DNA from: Frigidibacter sp.
GTDB lineage: Bacteria > Pseudomonadota > Alphaproteobacteria > Rhodobacterales > Rhodobacteraceae
NCBI RefSeq assembly: GCF_030695035.1
Contig: NZ_JAUYTT010000012.1
Location: 434,001 to 498,000, forward strand
Length of the DNA stretch: 64,000 nucleotides
Direction of reading: 5' to 3'
Shown here piece by piece: positions 1 to 10,990 of this stretch. The notes below the pieces were generated by a model. It ran no database searches and was not told the origin of the DNA. It was given only the letters and a program-made list of their open reading frames with translations. The position numbers and the translations under genes were made by a program. Position 1 is the first letter of the stretch. Each line of letters opens with the position of its first letter.

Positions 1-2
1 TG

Positions 3-1535
3 GCCGGAACCCACGCCGCCTTCCGCCCGGTTCAGACCGCGACCAAGCTGAAGGTCACCGGCGTCGACCTGTTCAGCGCCGGCGACTTTGCCGAGGCCGA
101 GGGGCGCGAGGATATCGTGTTCCGCGACCCGGCCCGCGGCATCTACAAGCGGCTGGTGATCGAGGGCGCGCGCCTGATCGGCGCGGTGATGTATGGCGAC
201 ACCGCCGATGGCGCGTGGTTCTTCGGGCTGATCAAGGAGGCCGCCGACATCACCGCGATGCGCGACACCCTGATCTTCGGCCCCGCCTATCAGGGGGGTG
301 CCCAGACGGACCCTCTGGCAGCCGTTGCAGCCTTGCCGCCTGAGGCGGAGATCTGTGGCTGCAACGGCATCTGCAAAGGCACCATCACCGCGGCCATCGG
401 CGCAGGCGCCTCCTCGCTCGCCGATATCCGCGCCACCACCAAGGCCAGCGCCTCTTGCGGCACCTGCACCGGGCTGGTCGAACAGCTGCTGGCGGTGACG
501 CTTGGCGATGACTTCAAGCTGCCCACCGCGCAGCCGGTCTGCCGCTGCACCGACCTGACGCATGAGGATGTGCGGCGGCTCATCAAGTCGCAGGCCTTGA
601 AATCCATGCCTGCGGTGATGCAGGAGCTTGGCTGGAAAACCTCCTGCGGCTGCCATGTCTGCCGCCCGGCGCTGAACTACTACCTGCTGGCCGACTGGCC
701 GCTGGACTACACGGATGACGCGCAAAGTCGCTTCGTCAACGAACGCAACCACGCCAATATCCAGAAGGACGGCACCTATTCCGTGGTCCCGCGGATGTGG
801 GGCGGCATGACCAACCCGCGGGAATTGCGGGCCATCGCCGATGCCGCCGACAAATACGCCATCCCGGCGGTGAAAGTCACCGGCGGCCAGCGCATCGACC
901 TCTTGGGGGTGAAGAAGGAACACCTGCCCCATATCTGGGCCGACCTGAACGCGGCCGGGCTGGTGTCGGGCCACGCCTATTCCAAGGGGCTGCGCACCGT
1001 CAAAACCTGCGTTGGTACCGATTTCTGCCGCTTCGGCACGCAGGATTCCACCGGCCTTGGCATCAAGCTGGAACAGCGGCTCTGGGGCTCCTGGACCCCG
1101 CACAAGGTCAAGCTGGCCGTCTCGGGCTGCCCCCGCAACTGCGCCGAATCCACCTGCAAGGATGTCGGCATCATCTGCGTCGACTCCGGTTTCGAGGTTG
1201 GTGTCGGCGGCGCGGCGGGGATGGACCTCAAGCACACCGAACCCCTCGCCAAGGTCGCGACAGAGGCCGAGGCGATCGACCTGACCGTCGCCTTCGTGCA
1301 GCTCTACCGCGAACATGCCAAATATCTGGACCGCCCCTACAAATGGCTCGCCAAGGTCGGCCTTCCTTGGGTCCAGCAGCAGGTGATGGACCCTGCCATC
1401 CGCGCCGGGCTGATCGAGCGGTTCGACCTGTCGCAGACCGTCTACCAGCGCGATCCCTGGGCTGACCGCGCTACACCCGCCGCGCAGGCCGCCTTCGCGC
1501 CGCTTGCCGATCTGACCCGGGAGGCCGCGGAATGA
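3..1535 (+). CDS. nirB: Assimilatory NAD(P)H-nitrite reductase large subunit (5' end outside window)
   Basis: This is the C-terminal part of the cytoplasmic nitrite reductase that reduces nitrite to ammonium at a siroheme-[4Fe-4S] centre. The reading frame is open from base 3, so the FAD/NAD(P)H-binding N-terminus lies upstream of the window. Two BFD-like [2Fe-2S] segments are visible: CGCNGICKG with SCGTC, then CRCTDLTHEDV with SCGCHVC. The siroheme/[4Fe-4S] cysteines follow as a C-x5-C motif (TCVGTDFC) and a C-x3-C motif (SGCPRNCAES). The stop overlaps the nirD start (ATGA), so the two are co-translated. Identification is secure; only the upstream extent is unknown. Confidence 0.95.
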   Translation, partial: AGTHAAFRPVQTATKLKVTGVDLFSAGDFAEAEGREDIVFRDPARGIYKRLVIEGARLIGAVMYGDTADGAWFFGLIKEAADITAMRDTLIFGPAYQGGAQTDPLAAVAALPPEAEICGCNGICKGTITAAIGAGASSLADIRATTKASASCGTCTGLVEQLLAVTLGDDFKLPTAQPVCRCTDLTHEDVRRLIKSQALKSMPAVMQELGWKTSCGCHVCRPALNYYLLADWPLDYTDDAQSRFVNERNHANIQKDGTYSVVPRMWGGMTNPRELRAIADAADKYAIPAVKVTGGQRIDLLGVKKEHLPHIWADLNAAGLVSGHAYSKGLRTVKTCVGTDFCRFGTQDSTGLGIKLEQRLWGSWTPHKVKLAVSGCPRNCAESTCKDVGIICVDSGFEVGVGGAAGMDLKHTEPLAKVATEAEAIDLTVAFVQLYREHAKYLDRPYKWLAKVGLPWVQQQVMDPAIRAGLIERFDLSQTVYQRDPWADRATPAAQAAFAPLADLTREAAE

Positions 1536-1870
1536 CCCAGTCTTGGCTCGACATCGGCGCGCTCGAGGACATCCCCCGCCGCGGCGCGCGGGTGGTCAAA
1601 ACCCGCCACGGCTGCGTTGCGCTGTTCCGCACCGCAGCCGATCAGGTCTTCGCCATCGACGACCGCTGCCCCCACAAGGGCGGCCCGCTGTCCGAGGGCA
1701 TCGTGCATGGCAACGCCGTCACCTGCCCGCTGCACAACTGGGTGTTCTCGCTGGAAACCGGCCTCGCGCAGGGGGCCGACAGCGGCGCGGTGGCGACCTA
1801 CCCGGCCGAGGTGCGGCAGGGGCGCATCCTGCTCGACTGCGCCCGCCTGATCGCCGGGCGCGCGGCATGA
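1532..1870 (+). CDS. nirD: Nitrite reductase small subunit, Rieske [2Fe-2S] protein
   Basis: This 112-residue NirD-type Rieske protein partners NirB in assimilatory nitrite reduction; it corresponds to NasG of Paracoccus. Both halves of the Rieske motif are present, CPHKGG and CPLHNW, so the cluster ligands (two Cys, two His) are complete. Many small NirD proteins lack these ligands, so this one probably carries a cluster and transfers electrons. The start ATG overlaps the nirB stop, and the stop overlaps the nasA start (ATGA). This is tight co-expression with both reductases. Confidence 0.93.
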   Translation: MTQSWLDIGALEDIPRRGARVVKTRHGCVALFRTAADQVFAIDDRCPHKGGPLSEGIVHGNAVTCPLHNWVFSLETGLAQGADSGAVATYPAEVRQGRILLDCARLIAGRAA

Positions 1871-4476
1871 CCGCGATCCGCACCACCTGCCCCTATTGCG
1901 GCGTCGGCTGCGGCCTGCTGGCGACGCCCGATGGCAAGGGCGGGCTGACCGTGAAGGGCGACACGGCCCACCCCGCCAACCTCGGCCGGCTCTGCTCCAA
2001 GGGCACCGCGCTGGCCGAAACGGTGGGGCTGGAGGGCCGCATCCTCACCCCGCAGATCGGCGGCCAGCCCGCGACATGGGAGAGCGCGCTGGAGCTTGTG
2101 GCCGCCCGCTTCAGCCAAGCCATAGCTCAGCACGGCCCGGACTCGGTCGCCTTCTACCTCTCGGGCCAGATGCTGACCGAGGATTACTATGTCGCCAACA
2201 AGCTGATGAAGGGCTTCATCGGCTCGGCCAATATCGACACCAATTCGCGGCTCTGCATGGCCTCCTCGGTCGCCGGCCACCGCCGCGCCTTCGGCAGCGA
2301 TACCGTGCCCGGCACCTATGAAGATTTCGACAATGCCGATCTGGTGGTGCTGGTGGGCAGCAACCTCGCCTGGTGCCACCCGGTGCTCTATCAGCGGCTG
2401 GCGGCGGCGAAAAAGGCGCGCGGCACCCGCGTCGTGGTCGTCGATCCGCGCCGCACCGCCACCTGCGATCTGGCCGACCTGCACCTGCCGATTGCGCCGG
2501 GCAGCGACGCCGCCCTGTTCAACGCCGCCCTCGTCGCGCTGGCGGATCGCGGCGCGGTGGACGCCCGCTTCGTGGCCGATCACGTCACCGGCTTCGACGC
2601 GGCCCTGGCCGGGGCGCGGGCCAGCGACCCGGCCCTGACCGGCCTGCCCGCCCCCGATCTGGAAACTTTCCTCGACTGGTTCACCACCACCGAAAAAACC
2701 GTCACCGTCTATTCGCAAGGCATCAACCAGTCCAGCAGCGGCACCGACAAGGTCAACGCCATCCTCAACTGCCACCTCGCCTCGGGGCGCATCGGCCGCC
2801 CCGGCATGGGCCCGTTCAGCGTCACCGGCCAGCCCAACGCCATGGGCGGGCGCGAGGTGGGCGGGCTAGCGAACATGCTCGCCTGCCATCTGGATATCGA
2901 GAGCCCCGCCCACCGCGCCGCCGTGCAAGGCTTCTGGGCCAGCCCCGCCATGGCCGACAAGCCCGGGCTGAAAGCCGTGGACCTGTTCCGCGCCGCAGGC
3001 TCCAGCCAGATCAAGGCGCTGTGGATCATCCACACCAACCCCGCCGTCTCGATGCCCGATGCCGACCGCGTCGCGCAGGCGATCAGGGACTGCGACTTCG
3101 TCGTGGTCAGCGACATCACCCGCACCGACACCACGCGCCTCGCCGACGTGGTCCTACCCGCGACCGCCTGGGCCGAGAAATCCGGCACCGTCACCAATTC
3201 CGACCGGATCATCAGCCGCCAGCGCAAGGTGCTGCCCGCCCCCGGACAGGCGCGCGACGATTGGCGGATGATCGCGGATGTCGCCACGCGGATGGGCTGG
3301 GGCGAGGCGTTCGACTGGCCCGACGCGGGTGCCATCTTCGCAGAGTATGCGGCGCTGTCGGGCGTGGCCGGGGCCTTGGGGCGCGACTTCGACATCTCGG
3401 GACTTCAGCACGCCGACTACGACGCCCTCCCCCCCACCCGCTGGCCGGTCAGTACCACCCGGCAAGGCGGGCGCTTCTTCGGCGACGGGCAGTTCTACAC
3501 CCCCGACGCCCGCGCCCGGATGCTGCCGATCACCCCCCGCCTGCCCGAAGCGCGCACCGGCAAGCGCTATCCCTTCCGCCTGAACACCGGCCGCATCCGC
3601 GACCAGTGGCACACCATGACCCGCACCGCGCTGTCGCCCCGCCTCAGCCAGCACATCGCCGAACCCTTCGTGGAGGTTCACCCCCAGGACGCAAGCGAGC
3701 TCGGCCTCGCCCCCGCCACGCTGGCCCGGGTGACGAGCCCTGAGGGCAGCGCCATCCTGCGCGTGTCGATCACCGATGCCGTACAGCGCGGGCAGGTCTT
3801 CGCGCCGATGCACTGGACGGGAGAGACCGCCGCCTCGGGCCGTATCGACGCACTGATTGCCGGCGTGACCGATCCCGTCTCGGGCCAGCCCGAAAGCAAG
3901 GCTGCCGTGGCCGCCCTCCAGCCGTTTGGCGCCGCCTGGTACGGCTTCGCCGTCTCTGCCAACGCCCCAGCCCTGCTGCAGGCCGATTACTGGGCCACTG
4001 CCCGCCACGCCGCAGGCCACCGCACCGAGCTGGCCGGGCTGGAAGCCCCGGCGGATTGGGAAGCCTATGCCCGCGCCCTGTTCGGCCTGCCGGGTGCCGA
4101 GTGCCTCAGCGTGCTCGACGCCCGCCGCGGCGGCGCGCGGCTGGCCTTCATGGCGGGTGGCCGCGTGCTTGCGGCGCTGTTCGTCGCGGCAGAGCCGGTG
4201 CAGCTGGCCCGCGGCCATGTCGCGGCGCAGATCGGCGCCGACAATCCCGGCCTGCTGGCCGGCCGCCCCGGCGCGGGGCAGGCCGATCCCGGCCCCACCG
4301 TCTGCGCCTGCCTCAACGTCGGGCTGCACACCATCACCGCCGCCATCGCCGCGCAGCGCCTGACCAGCGTCGAGGCGATCGGCGCCGCCCTTCAGGCTGG
4401 CACCTCCTGCGGGTCGTGCAAGCCGGAACTCGCCGCCCTGCTCGCCCGGATGCCCCGGCTGGAGGCTGCGGAATGA
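1867..4476 (+). CDS. nasA: Assimilatory nitrate reductase catalytic subunit (molybdopterin)
   Basis: This 869-residue molybdopterin oxidoreductase reduces nitrate to nitrite in the cytoplasm. The N-terminal [4Fe-4S] motif is CPYCGVGC with a later cysteine in GRLCSKG. A molybdopterin core follows, then a C-terminal molydopterin dinucleotide-binding region and a BFD-like [2Fe-2S] domain at the extreme C-terminus (CACLNVG and SCGSC). This layout is the usual one for bacterial NasA/NasC that receive electrons from a shared reductase. The start was placed at 1867 because it overlaps the nirD stop and begins directly before the Fe-S motif; the frame is open further upstream but that stretch is the shadow of nirD. 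Confidence 0.95.
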   Translation: MTAIRTTCPYCGVGCGLLATPDGKGGLTVKGDTAHPANLGRLCSKGTALAETVGLEGRILTPQIGGQPATWESALELVAARFSQAIAQHGPDSVAFYLSGQMLTEDYYVANKLMKGFIGSANIDTNSRLCMASSVAGHRRAFGSDTVPGTYEDFDNADLVVLVGSNLAWCHPVLYQRLAAAKKARGTRVVVVDPRRTATCDLADLHLPIAPGSDAALFNAALVALADRGAVDARFVADHVTGFDAALAGARASDPALTGLPAPDLETFLDWFTTTEKTVTVYSQGINQSSSGTDKVNAILNCHLASGRIGRPGMGPFSVTGQPNAMGGREVGGLANMLACHLDIESPAHRAAVQGFWASPAMADKPGLKAVDLFRAAGSSQIKALWIIHTNPAVSMPDADRVAQAIRDCDFVVVSDITRTDTTRLADVVLPATAWAEKSGTVTNSDRIISRQRKVLPAPGQARDDWRMIADVATRMGWGEAFDWPDAGAIFAEYAALSGVAGALGRDFDISGLQHADYDALPPTRWPVSTTRQGGRFFGDGQFYTPDARARMLPITPRLPEARTGKRYPFRLNTGRIRDQWHTMTRTALSPRLSQHIAEPFVEVHPQDASELGLAPATLARVTSPEGSAILRVSITDAVQRGQVFAPMHWTGETAASGRIDALIAGVTDPVSGQPESKAAVAALQPFGAAWYGFAVSANAPALLQADYWATARHAAGHRTELAGLEAPADWEAYARALFGLPGAECLSVLDARRGGARLAFMAGGRVLAALFVAAEPVQLARGHVAAQIGADNPGLLAGRPGAGQADPGPTVCACLNVGLHTITAAIAAQRLTSVEAIGAALQAGTSCGSCKPELAALLARMPRLEAAE

Positions 4477-5456
4477 ACGCCCTCTCCCCCACCGACCTCG
4501 CCCCCTTCGTGCGCATCCTTGGCCGCGGCCCCGGCCGTTCCCGCAACCTCACGCGTGAGGAGGCGACTGCGGCGATGCAAATCATCCTGTCCGGTCAGGC
4601 ATCGCCAGAGGCCATTGGCGCCCTCCTGATGCTGATGCGCTATCGCGGCGAGGTGCCCGAGGAGGTCGCGGGCTTTGCGACCGCCCTGCGCGCAACCTTG
4701 TCGCCCCTGCCCGCAGTCGATCTCGACTGGCCGAGCTACGCTGCCGGGCGCAGCCGCGGGCTGCCGTGGTTCCTGCTCTCGGCCCGGCTGGTGGCGCTGG
4801 TGGGCGCGCGGGTGCTGCTGCATGGCTGGAACTCGCACCAGTCCGATGGCGCCGACATCCGCGCCGCGCTGCCCTTTGCCGGGATCGCGCAGGCCGACGG
4901 CAGTACCCTCGCCGCCCTGCTTGACCGTGACGGCATCGCCTACCTGCCGCTGGAAGCTTTCAGCCCCGAGGCGATGCACCTGCTGCGCTTGCGCGACGTT
5001 CTGGGCCTGCGCTCCTGCATCAACACCGTGCTGCGGGTGCTGAACCCCGCCCTTGCCCCCGCCGCGGTGCAGGGCGTGTTCCACCCGCCCTACCGGCAGC
5101 TGCAGCAAGCCGCCTCGGCGCTGATGGGCCAGCCGCGGGCCTGCATCATCAAGGGCGGCGGCGGCGAGTTCGAGCGGAACCCGGCCAAGGACACGCTGCT
5201 GTTCCAGCTGTCGGGCGGGCATCCCGAGGAAACCACCGCGCCCGCGATCCCGGGCGGCCTGCCGGGCACCGCCACCCACCCCGAGGCGCTGACCGCCCTC
5301 TGGGCTGGCAGCCTCACCGACCCGCTGGCCACCGCCACCGTCACCGGCACCGCCGCGCTGGCGCTGATGACCCTTGGCCGGGCGGAGGATCCCGACGACG
5401 CGCGGGCGCTGGCGCAAAGCCTCTGGGCCAACCGCCCCCTTCGCCATGCTGCCTGA
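4473..5456 (+). CDS. TrpD2/YbiB-like glycosyltransferase-family protein
   Basis: This 327-residue protein resembles the anthranilate phosphoribosyltransferase fold (TrpD/YbiB family). It has an all-helical N-terminal domain with ILSGQASPEAIGALLMLMR near residues 37-55, typical of TrpD N-terminal domains, and a C-terminal segment with IIKGGGGEFERNP. The TrpD motif GTGGD is not seen, which argues against tryptophan synthesis; E. coli YbiB of this group is reported to bind nucleic acid. The start overlaps the nasA stop (ATGA) and cobA follows 12 bp later, so it is embedded in the nitrate assimilation operon. Its role there is unknown. Confidence 0.8.
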   Translation: MNALSPTDLAPFVRILGRGPGRSRNLTREEATAAMQIILSGQASPEAIGALLMLMRYRGEVPEEVAGFATALRATLSPLPAVDLDWPSYAAGRSRGLPWFLLSARLVALVGARVLLHGWNSHQSDGADIRAALPFAGIAQADGSTLAALLDRDGIAYLPLEAFSPEAMHLLRLRDVLGLRSCINTVLRVLNPALAPAAVQGVFHPPYRQLQQAASALMGQPRACIIKGGGGEFERNPAKDTLLFQLSGGHPEETTAPAIPGGLPGTATHPEALTALWAGSLTDPLATATVTGTAALALMTLGRAEDPDDARALAQSLWANRPLRHAA

Positions 5457-5468
5457 GGAGACCCGATC

Positions 5469-6268
5469 ATGACCCCCCTCTCGATGCTGCGCAGATGGGC
5501 CACGCGGTCTGCCCCGCAACCCGGCTCCATCGCCCTCGTCGGCGCGGGCCCCGGCGCGGCGGACCTGCTGACACTGCGGGCCCTGCGGCACTTGCAACAG
5601 GCCGATGTCATCTTCTACGACCGGCTGGTGGACCCCGCGGTCCTTGGCCTCGCCCGCCCCAAGGCCAGCCGGGTCTTCGTCGGCAAGGAGGTCGGCGCGA
5701 ATGACTGGCCGCAGGAGCGGATCAACGCGGTGATCGTCGCCGCCGCCCTTCAGGGCCAGCGCGTGGTGCGGCTGAAATCCGGCGACCCCGGCATTTTCGG
5801 CCGCGCGACGGAAGAGCTGGAAGCCGCCCGCGCCGCCGGCATCGCCGTGGAAATCGTGCCCGGCATCACCGCCGCCAGCGCCGCCTGCGCCAGCCTTGGC
5901 CGCTCGCTCACCGAGCGCGGCCAGACCGACCGGCTGATGCTCGCCACCGCCACCTGCCGCCCCGGCGACCCGGAGCCCGACTGGGCCGAGATGCTGCGCC
6001 CCGGCACCACGCTCGCGCTCTACATGGGGGTGCGCAAGGTCGCGGCCTTCACCGCCGGCCTGCGCCGCGCCGGGGTGCCGATGGATCTGGAGGTGACCAT
6101 CGTCTCCAGCGCCTCCACCGCCGCCGAACGCAGCACCGTGACCACGCTGGCCGCGCTGCCCGCGGTGATGCAGGCAGGCGATCTGCCCAGCCCGTCGATC
6201 ATCTTCATCCGCTGGCCCAAACAGCACCGCGCCGCGGGCGCCGTGCTGAAGCTGGTGGGAAAGGCGGT

Positions 6269-6272
<4 letters not shown>
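5469..6272 (+). CDS. cobA: Uroporphyrinogen-III C-methyltransferase
   Basis: This 267-residue SAM-dependent methyltransferase makes precorrin-2, the precursor of siroheme and cobalamin. Family signatures are visible: GAGPGAADLLTLRA near the N-terminus, DVIFYDRLV, RLKSGDPGIFGR, and VPGITAASAACA. It is the stand-alone CobA form, not the three-domain CysG. A good ribosome site (GAGGAG) lies upstream of the ATG. As last gene of the nir-nas operon it would supply siroheme for NirB. It also makes a precursor of B12, the ligand of the riboswitch found 4 kb away, although that is probably coincidence. Confidence 0.95.
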
Positions 6273-9409
<3,137 letters not shown>

Positions 9410-9428
<19 letters not shown>

Positions 9429-9826
9429 TGGTCTCTCCAGAAGGCGGCGATCCCGTCGCGGACGCGCGAGACATCGGTATCGGTTCCCGCGAGTTCAAAG
9501 CGGTAGAACAGCGGCACGGCGCATTTCTTGGCGATGACGTCGCCGGCATGGGCGTAGAAGCGGCCAAAGTTGCGGTTGCCGCCGGCGATGACCCCGCGCA
9601 GCAGGGCGCGGGCAGCGGGATCATTGAGGAAGCGGATGACCTGCTTGGGAACAGCGCCGCCCCCGTCATTGTCCGCGTAGGTGGGGCAGATCAGCAGGTA
9701 GGGCTGGGGCGGGACCGGCAGGGGGTCGGACATCCGGATCCTGATCCGCTGCGCCGGCAGGCCGAGCCGTTCGACGAAGCGCGCGGTATTGCCCGAGGCC
9801 GAGGAGAAGAACACGAGCCCGCCCAT
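9410..9826 (-). CDS. nrdI: NrdI flavodoxin-like protein
   Basis: This 138-residue flavodoxin-like FMN protein supplies the oxidant that assembles the dimanganese-tyrosyl cofactor of NrdF. It begins [19 protein letters not shown], the FMN phosphate loop of the family, and contains [19 protein letters not shown] and [19 protein letters not shown], both typical of NrdI. The ATG at 9826 was chosen because homology starts there; 57 extra upstream codons in frame are the shadow of nrdH. It sits 10 bp after nrdH and overlaps nrdE. Confidence 0.93.
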
Positions 9827-9836
9827 GGCGCCGCAA

Positions 9837-10058
9837 TCAGCAGAGCGCGCCGATCTTGTCGGGACGGAACCCGGCCCAGTGATCACCGCCCGCCACCACC
9901 ACCGGCACCTGCCGGTAGCCAAGCGCGGTGACGCGGTCCAGCGCCTCGGCATCTTCGGAAAGGTCGATGACGCTGTAATCGATCCCGCGCTGGTCAAGCG
10001 CGCGATAGGTGGCCACGCATTGCACGCAGGAAGGTTTGGAATAGACGGTGACGGTCAT
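9837..10058 (-). CDS. nrdH: NrdH-redoxin (glutaredoxin-like)
   Basis: This 73-residue redoxin has a CVQC active site in VYSKPSCVQC near residues 5-14 and the cis-Pro segment GYRQVPVVV. It is the electron donor to NrdE in class Ib systems, usually reduced by thioredoxin reductase. The start at 10058 (MTVTVYSKP) follows a GGAG ribosome site. It is the first gene of nrdHIEF, with a leader of about 260 bases that contains a cobalamin riboswitch. Confidence 0.93.
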   Translation of the reverse strand: MTVTVYSKPSCVQCVATYRALDQRGIDYSVIDLSEDAEALDRVTALGYRQVPVVVAGGDHWAGFRPDKIGALC

Positions 10059-10159
10059 GGTTCTGCTCCGGTTCGGACGGCACGGGAGGCAAGCAGAAAC
10101 GGGGCCGCGGCGCGCGCGACGGACCATCCCTACCGGGCCCTCCGCCCGTGGCTGATTAT

Positions 10160-10322
10160 CGGTTCAGGGTCGGTCTTCTGACTCGCGGGTCGCGGCCTTG
10201 GCCTGCCTTCCCGGTTTCCCAGTGGCGTTGTTGGCCTTGGCTCGCCGCTTACAGCTGCGGGGGCAGTGCCGGGTTTGCACCGGCTTCCCATGCCTTACCC
10301 CTTGCGGGGATCAGCACCGTGA
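10160..10322 (-). promoter_or_regulatory. Cobalamin (adenosylcobalamin) riboswitch ahead of nrdHIEF
   Basis: Read on the minus strand the leader carries the conserved class-I cobalamin elements in order: CGGTGCTGA at the 5' end, GGGAAGCCGGTGCAAACCCG, GCACTGCCCCCGCAGCTGTAA, the B12-box core GCCACTGGGAAACCGGGAAG (about 10228-10206), and GAGTCAGAAGACC near the 3' end. It lies about 100 bases upstream of the nrdH start with no other gene between. Known cobalamin riboswitches shut genes off when B12 is abundant, here presumably repressing the B12-independent reductase. A GC-rich segment between the aptamer and nrdH could form the expression platform, but I cannot define it. Confidence 0.93.
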
Positions 10323-10359
10323 ACACAACATATAGTATCTGCTGAGCCACCGCTGTCCA
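10323..10359 (-). promoter_or_regulatory. Putative nrdHIEF promoter with NrdR box
   Basis: On the minus strand TGGACA (10359-10354) and TACTAT (10337-10332) form a possible -35/-10 pair with 16-bp spacing. The -10 lies inside ATACTATATGTTGTGT (10338-10323), which agrees with the NrdR-box consensus acaCwAtATaTwGtgt at 14 of 16 positions. NrdR is the general repressor of bacterial reductase operons. Its boxes usually occur in pairs; only one is evident here. Transcription would begin just ahead of the riboswitch. Confidence 0.6.
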
Positions 10360-10384
10360 GAGGGAACGTTTCAGAAACATGACG

Positions 10385-10440
10385 GCGGGGCGAAATTTTG
10401 CCCCGCGCAAAGGCCGCGGTCCCCGTCCGGCACCGCGGCC
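10385..10440 (-). terminator. Terminator hairpins after the 86-residue gene
   Basis: Downstream of the minus-strand gene ending at 10449, GGCCGCGGT pairs with ACCGCGGCC (10440-10412) and is followed by TTT. A second stem GCGGGGC/GCCCCGC (10385-10406) with an A/T-rich loop follows. The first has the form of an intrinsic terminator with a short T-tract. Confidence 0.5.
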
Positions 10441-10448
10441 TGCAAGGT

Positions 10449-10709
10449 TCAGACGGCGGGTTTCGCCGGGGTCGCACGCTTGGCAGCGGCTTTCTTGGCC
10501 GGCTTTTTCGGTTCGGCGGCCTTCTGGGCCTTCTCGGTCGCCTCATATTGCAGGCGGGCGGTGCGCAGCTTGGCGGTCTTGGCTTCGCGCGCCGCGGTGG
10601 CGTCATCGGTCAGCGCACGCACGGCGAGCGTGACGGCGTCGGCGTTGAAGCGCGGGCGGGCGGCGGGCGTGAAGACTTTTTCGACGCGGATCAGATCATC
10701 CATGGTCAT
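10449..10709 (-). CDS. Small protein with lysine/alanine/proline-rich C-terminal tail
   Basis: This 86-residue protein is not recognised. The first 60 residues look like a folded, mostly helical segment with many Ala, Thr and Arg; the last 25 form a basic tail (KKPAKKAAAKRATPAKP) like those of bacterial histone H1-like or nucleoid proteins. The start at 10709 follows AAAGGA six bases upstream, and a hairpin follows the stop, so it looks like a complete monocistronic unit. A nucleic-acid binding role is a guess from composition only. Confidence 0.65.
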   Translation of the reverse strand: MTMDDLIRVEKVFTPAARPRFNADAVTLAVRALTDDATAAREAKTAKLRTARLQYEATEKAQKAAEPKKPAKKAAAKRATPAKPAV

Positions 10710-10990
10710 CTGTCGTCCTTTCAGAACGAGGGCCCCGGATGCCTGAGTAGCCCGGACGCGCGCCGCAAAGGGCGCGCCGCACGGACGAAAGCAGGATCAG
10801 AGGCTGGCACGGGCCAAGGCGGGTCGCCTTTGTCGGCGAAAAGCCGGCCGTTGCCATCGGGGAAGGGACAGGTCGCAATCAGGTGCAGGCACAATCCCAT
10901 ACGGTAGAGATAAGCGCTCGCAGGCCCCGGCACAAGGGCAAAGCCCGAAAGCTCTGAGGGCATGGCCCGAATGCGCCCGGGCGAGGCCCT

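Noticed and set aside
1543-4476. A 977-residue nitrate reductase starting at 1543
   Set aside because: The first 108 codons are the shadow of nirD; the ATG at 1867 overlaps the nirD stop and precedes the Fe-S motif.
10339-10380. A second NrdR box one or three helical turns from the first
   Set aside because: Sequences at the expected spacing do not resemble the consensus.
10721-10963. An 80-codon minus-strand frame after lepA
   Set aside because: No ribosome site, no homology I recognise, and Pro-rich composition; the 281-bp gap between the 86-residue gene and lepA is treated as empty.
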